A stretch of 39,307 nucleotides of DNA from contig JAGTQA010000017.1 of the NCBI GenBank assembly GCA_018396975.1, positions 1-39,307 of the forward strand, given 5' to 3'. The DNA is from Candidatus Bathyarchaeota archaeon (lineage in GTDB: Archaea > Thermoproteota > Bathyarchaeia > Bathyarchaeales > DTEX01). The position numbers were made by a program, and so were the translations under genes. How positions within the stretch are numbered: the first letter of the stretch is position 1; each line of letters starts with the position of its first letter. This document shows, piece by piece, positions 38,403 to 39,307 of this stretch. The notes below the pieces were generated by a model. It made no database searches, was not told where the DNA came from, and saw only the letters and a list, made by a program, of their open reading frames with translations.

Positions 38403-39307
38403 ATGGTTAAGATAGGTCTTAGGAGGCTTTTTTCTGGGAGGATTAGGCTTCCACTGTATCATTTGAGGGTTTATGATAGCGTCCATAAGGGTTTAAGGCT
38501 TCATTTAAGGCTTGAGAGGGATGGGAGCGGTGTATTAATTGTTAATGCCTCAAGGGTTTTATTCCTCAATAAGACTGCAGCTGAGTATGTTGCCTCATTC
38601 ATTAGGGGAGACAGCGAAGATGAAACTGTGAGAAAAATGGTTAAGCGCTACGATATTGATGCTGAAACCGCACGCAAAGACTACCGTGAAATCCTCTACA
38701 TAATAAACACCTTTGTGAATACACCTGATGTCTGCCCAATCTCATATCTGGGCGTTGAGAAGATGGAGCCATTCCAGAAGGAGCTGAGCGCACCATATCG
38801 CATGGACCTGGCGATAACATATAGATGCAACAATAGATGCGTCCACTGCTATGCTGGTGGACCTAGGGAGACGAAGGAGCTTACGAAAAAAGAGTGGTTT
38901 AAGGTTATGGATAAAATCTTTAGTCTTGGAATTCCACATGTTGTCTTCACTGGTGGTGAACCAACATTAAGGGACGACCTGCCAGAATTGATAGCGTATG
39001 CCGAGAAAGTTGGGCTTATATGCGGGCTGGTTACTAATGGGCGTAGGCTTAAAGATAAAGCATACTTCCAATCCTTAGTTGACGCTGGCCTAGACCATAT
39101 TCAAATAACACTTGAATCCCATAATCCAGAAATCCATGATAGAATAACTGGTGTTGCTGGGAGCTGGCATGAGACCCTCGAAGGCTTAAAGAACGCCATT
39201 GAGTCACCAATATACACCATAACTAATACGACGCTTAACAAATACAATGTTAACGACATACTTGAGACTATAAAGTTTATACATGACTTGGGAATAAGGC
39301 AGTTCGC
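38403..39307 (+). CDS. Radical SAM peptide-modifying-type enzyme with PqqD/RRE-like N-terminal domain (truncated by the right edge; not in the ORF track)
   Basis: Manual translation from ATG 38403: MVKIGLRRLFSGRIRLPLYHLRVYDSVHKGLRLHLRLERDGSGVLIVNASRVLFLNKTAAEYVASFIRGDSEDETVRKMVKRYDIDAETARKDYREILYIINTF...APYRMDLAITYRCNNRCVHCYAGGPRETKELTKKEW...VVFTGGEPTLRDDLPELIAYAEKVGLICGLVTNGRRLKD... CxxxCxxC and GGEPT motifs. Confidence 0.93.
   Translation, partial: MVKIGLRRLFSGRIRLPLYHLRVYDSVHKGLRLHLRLERDGSGVLIVNASRVLFLNKTAAEYVASFIRGDSEDETVRKMVKRYDIDAETARKDYREILYIINTFVNTPDVCPISYLGVEKMEPFQKELSAPYRMDLAITYRCNNRCVHCYAGGPRETKELTKKEWFKVMDKIFSLGIPHVVFTGGEPTLRDDLPELIAYAEKVGLICGLVTNGRRLKDKAYFQSLVDAGLDHIQITLESHNPEIHDRITGVAGSWHETLEGLKNAIESPIYTITNTTLNKYNVNDILETIKFIHDLGIRQF

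Noticed and set aside
38742-38939. 65-aa minus-strand ORF
   Set aside because: Antisense within the radical SAM coding region, whose motifs are unambiguous.

Overview
The window looks like archaeal chromosomal DNA, probably TACK-type and possibly Bathyarchaeia-like. Evidence for this: eL13, eL15, aEF1B, Pop5/Rpp30, archaemetzincin, TgtA, Cdc48/VAT, archease, CTP-dependent RibK, Sm-like protein and pyruvoyl-ArgDC genes, plus short TATA-type promoters and AGG-rich codon usage. Lineage was not tested. Most of the window is ordinary housekeeping and metabolic genes. Two loci stand out. (1) At ~36.47 kb to the right edge: a translationally coupled cluster of a small TM/zinc-ribbon protein, a DUF2207-like membrane protein ending in a ten-cysteine CxC tail (SCVCACASCACACACVSCACACAHGGAR), and a radical SAM enzyme with CNNRCVHC and a PqqD/RRE-like N-terminus. 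The ORF track misses the enzyme because it runs off the window. This has the architecture of a RiPP-like system in which the substrate is the tail of a membrane protein. (2) At ~3.0-9.2 kb: a split, minimal HK97-type capsid cassette (protease, DUF2190-like decoration protein, major capsid protein and Zn-finger protein on -, portal on +) around a dehydrogenase gene. It has two RHH regulators and no recognisable terminase, tail or integrase. Smaller observations include a perfect 52-nt repeat between the two Walker A regions of Cdc48, an apparently internally deleted GH2 beta-mannosidase remnant, a 16-bp palindrome upstream of a PadR gene and GTATA iterons upstream of an RHH gene. No tRNA, rRNA, CRISPR array or IS element was recognised by eye.
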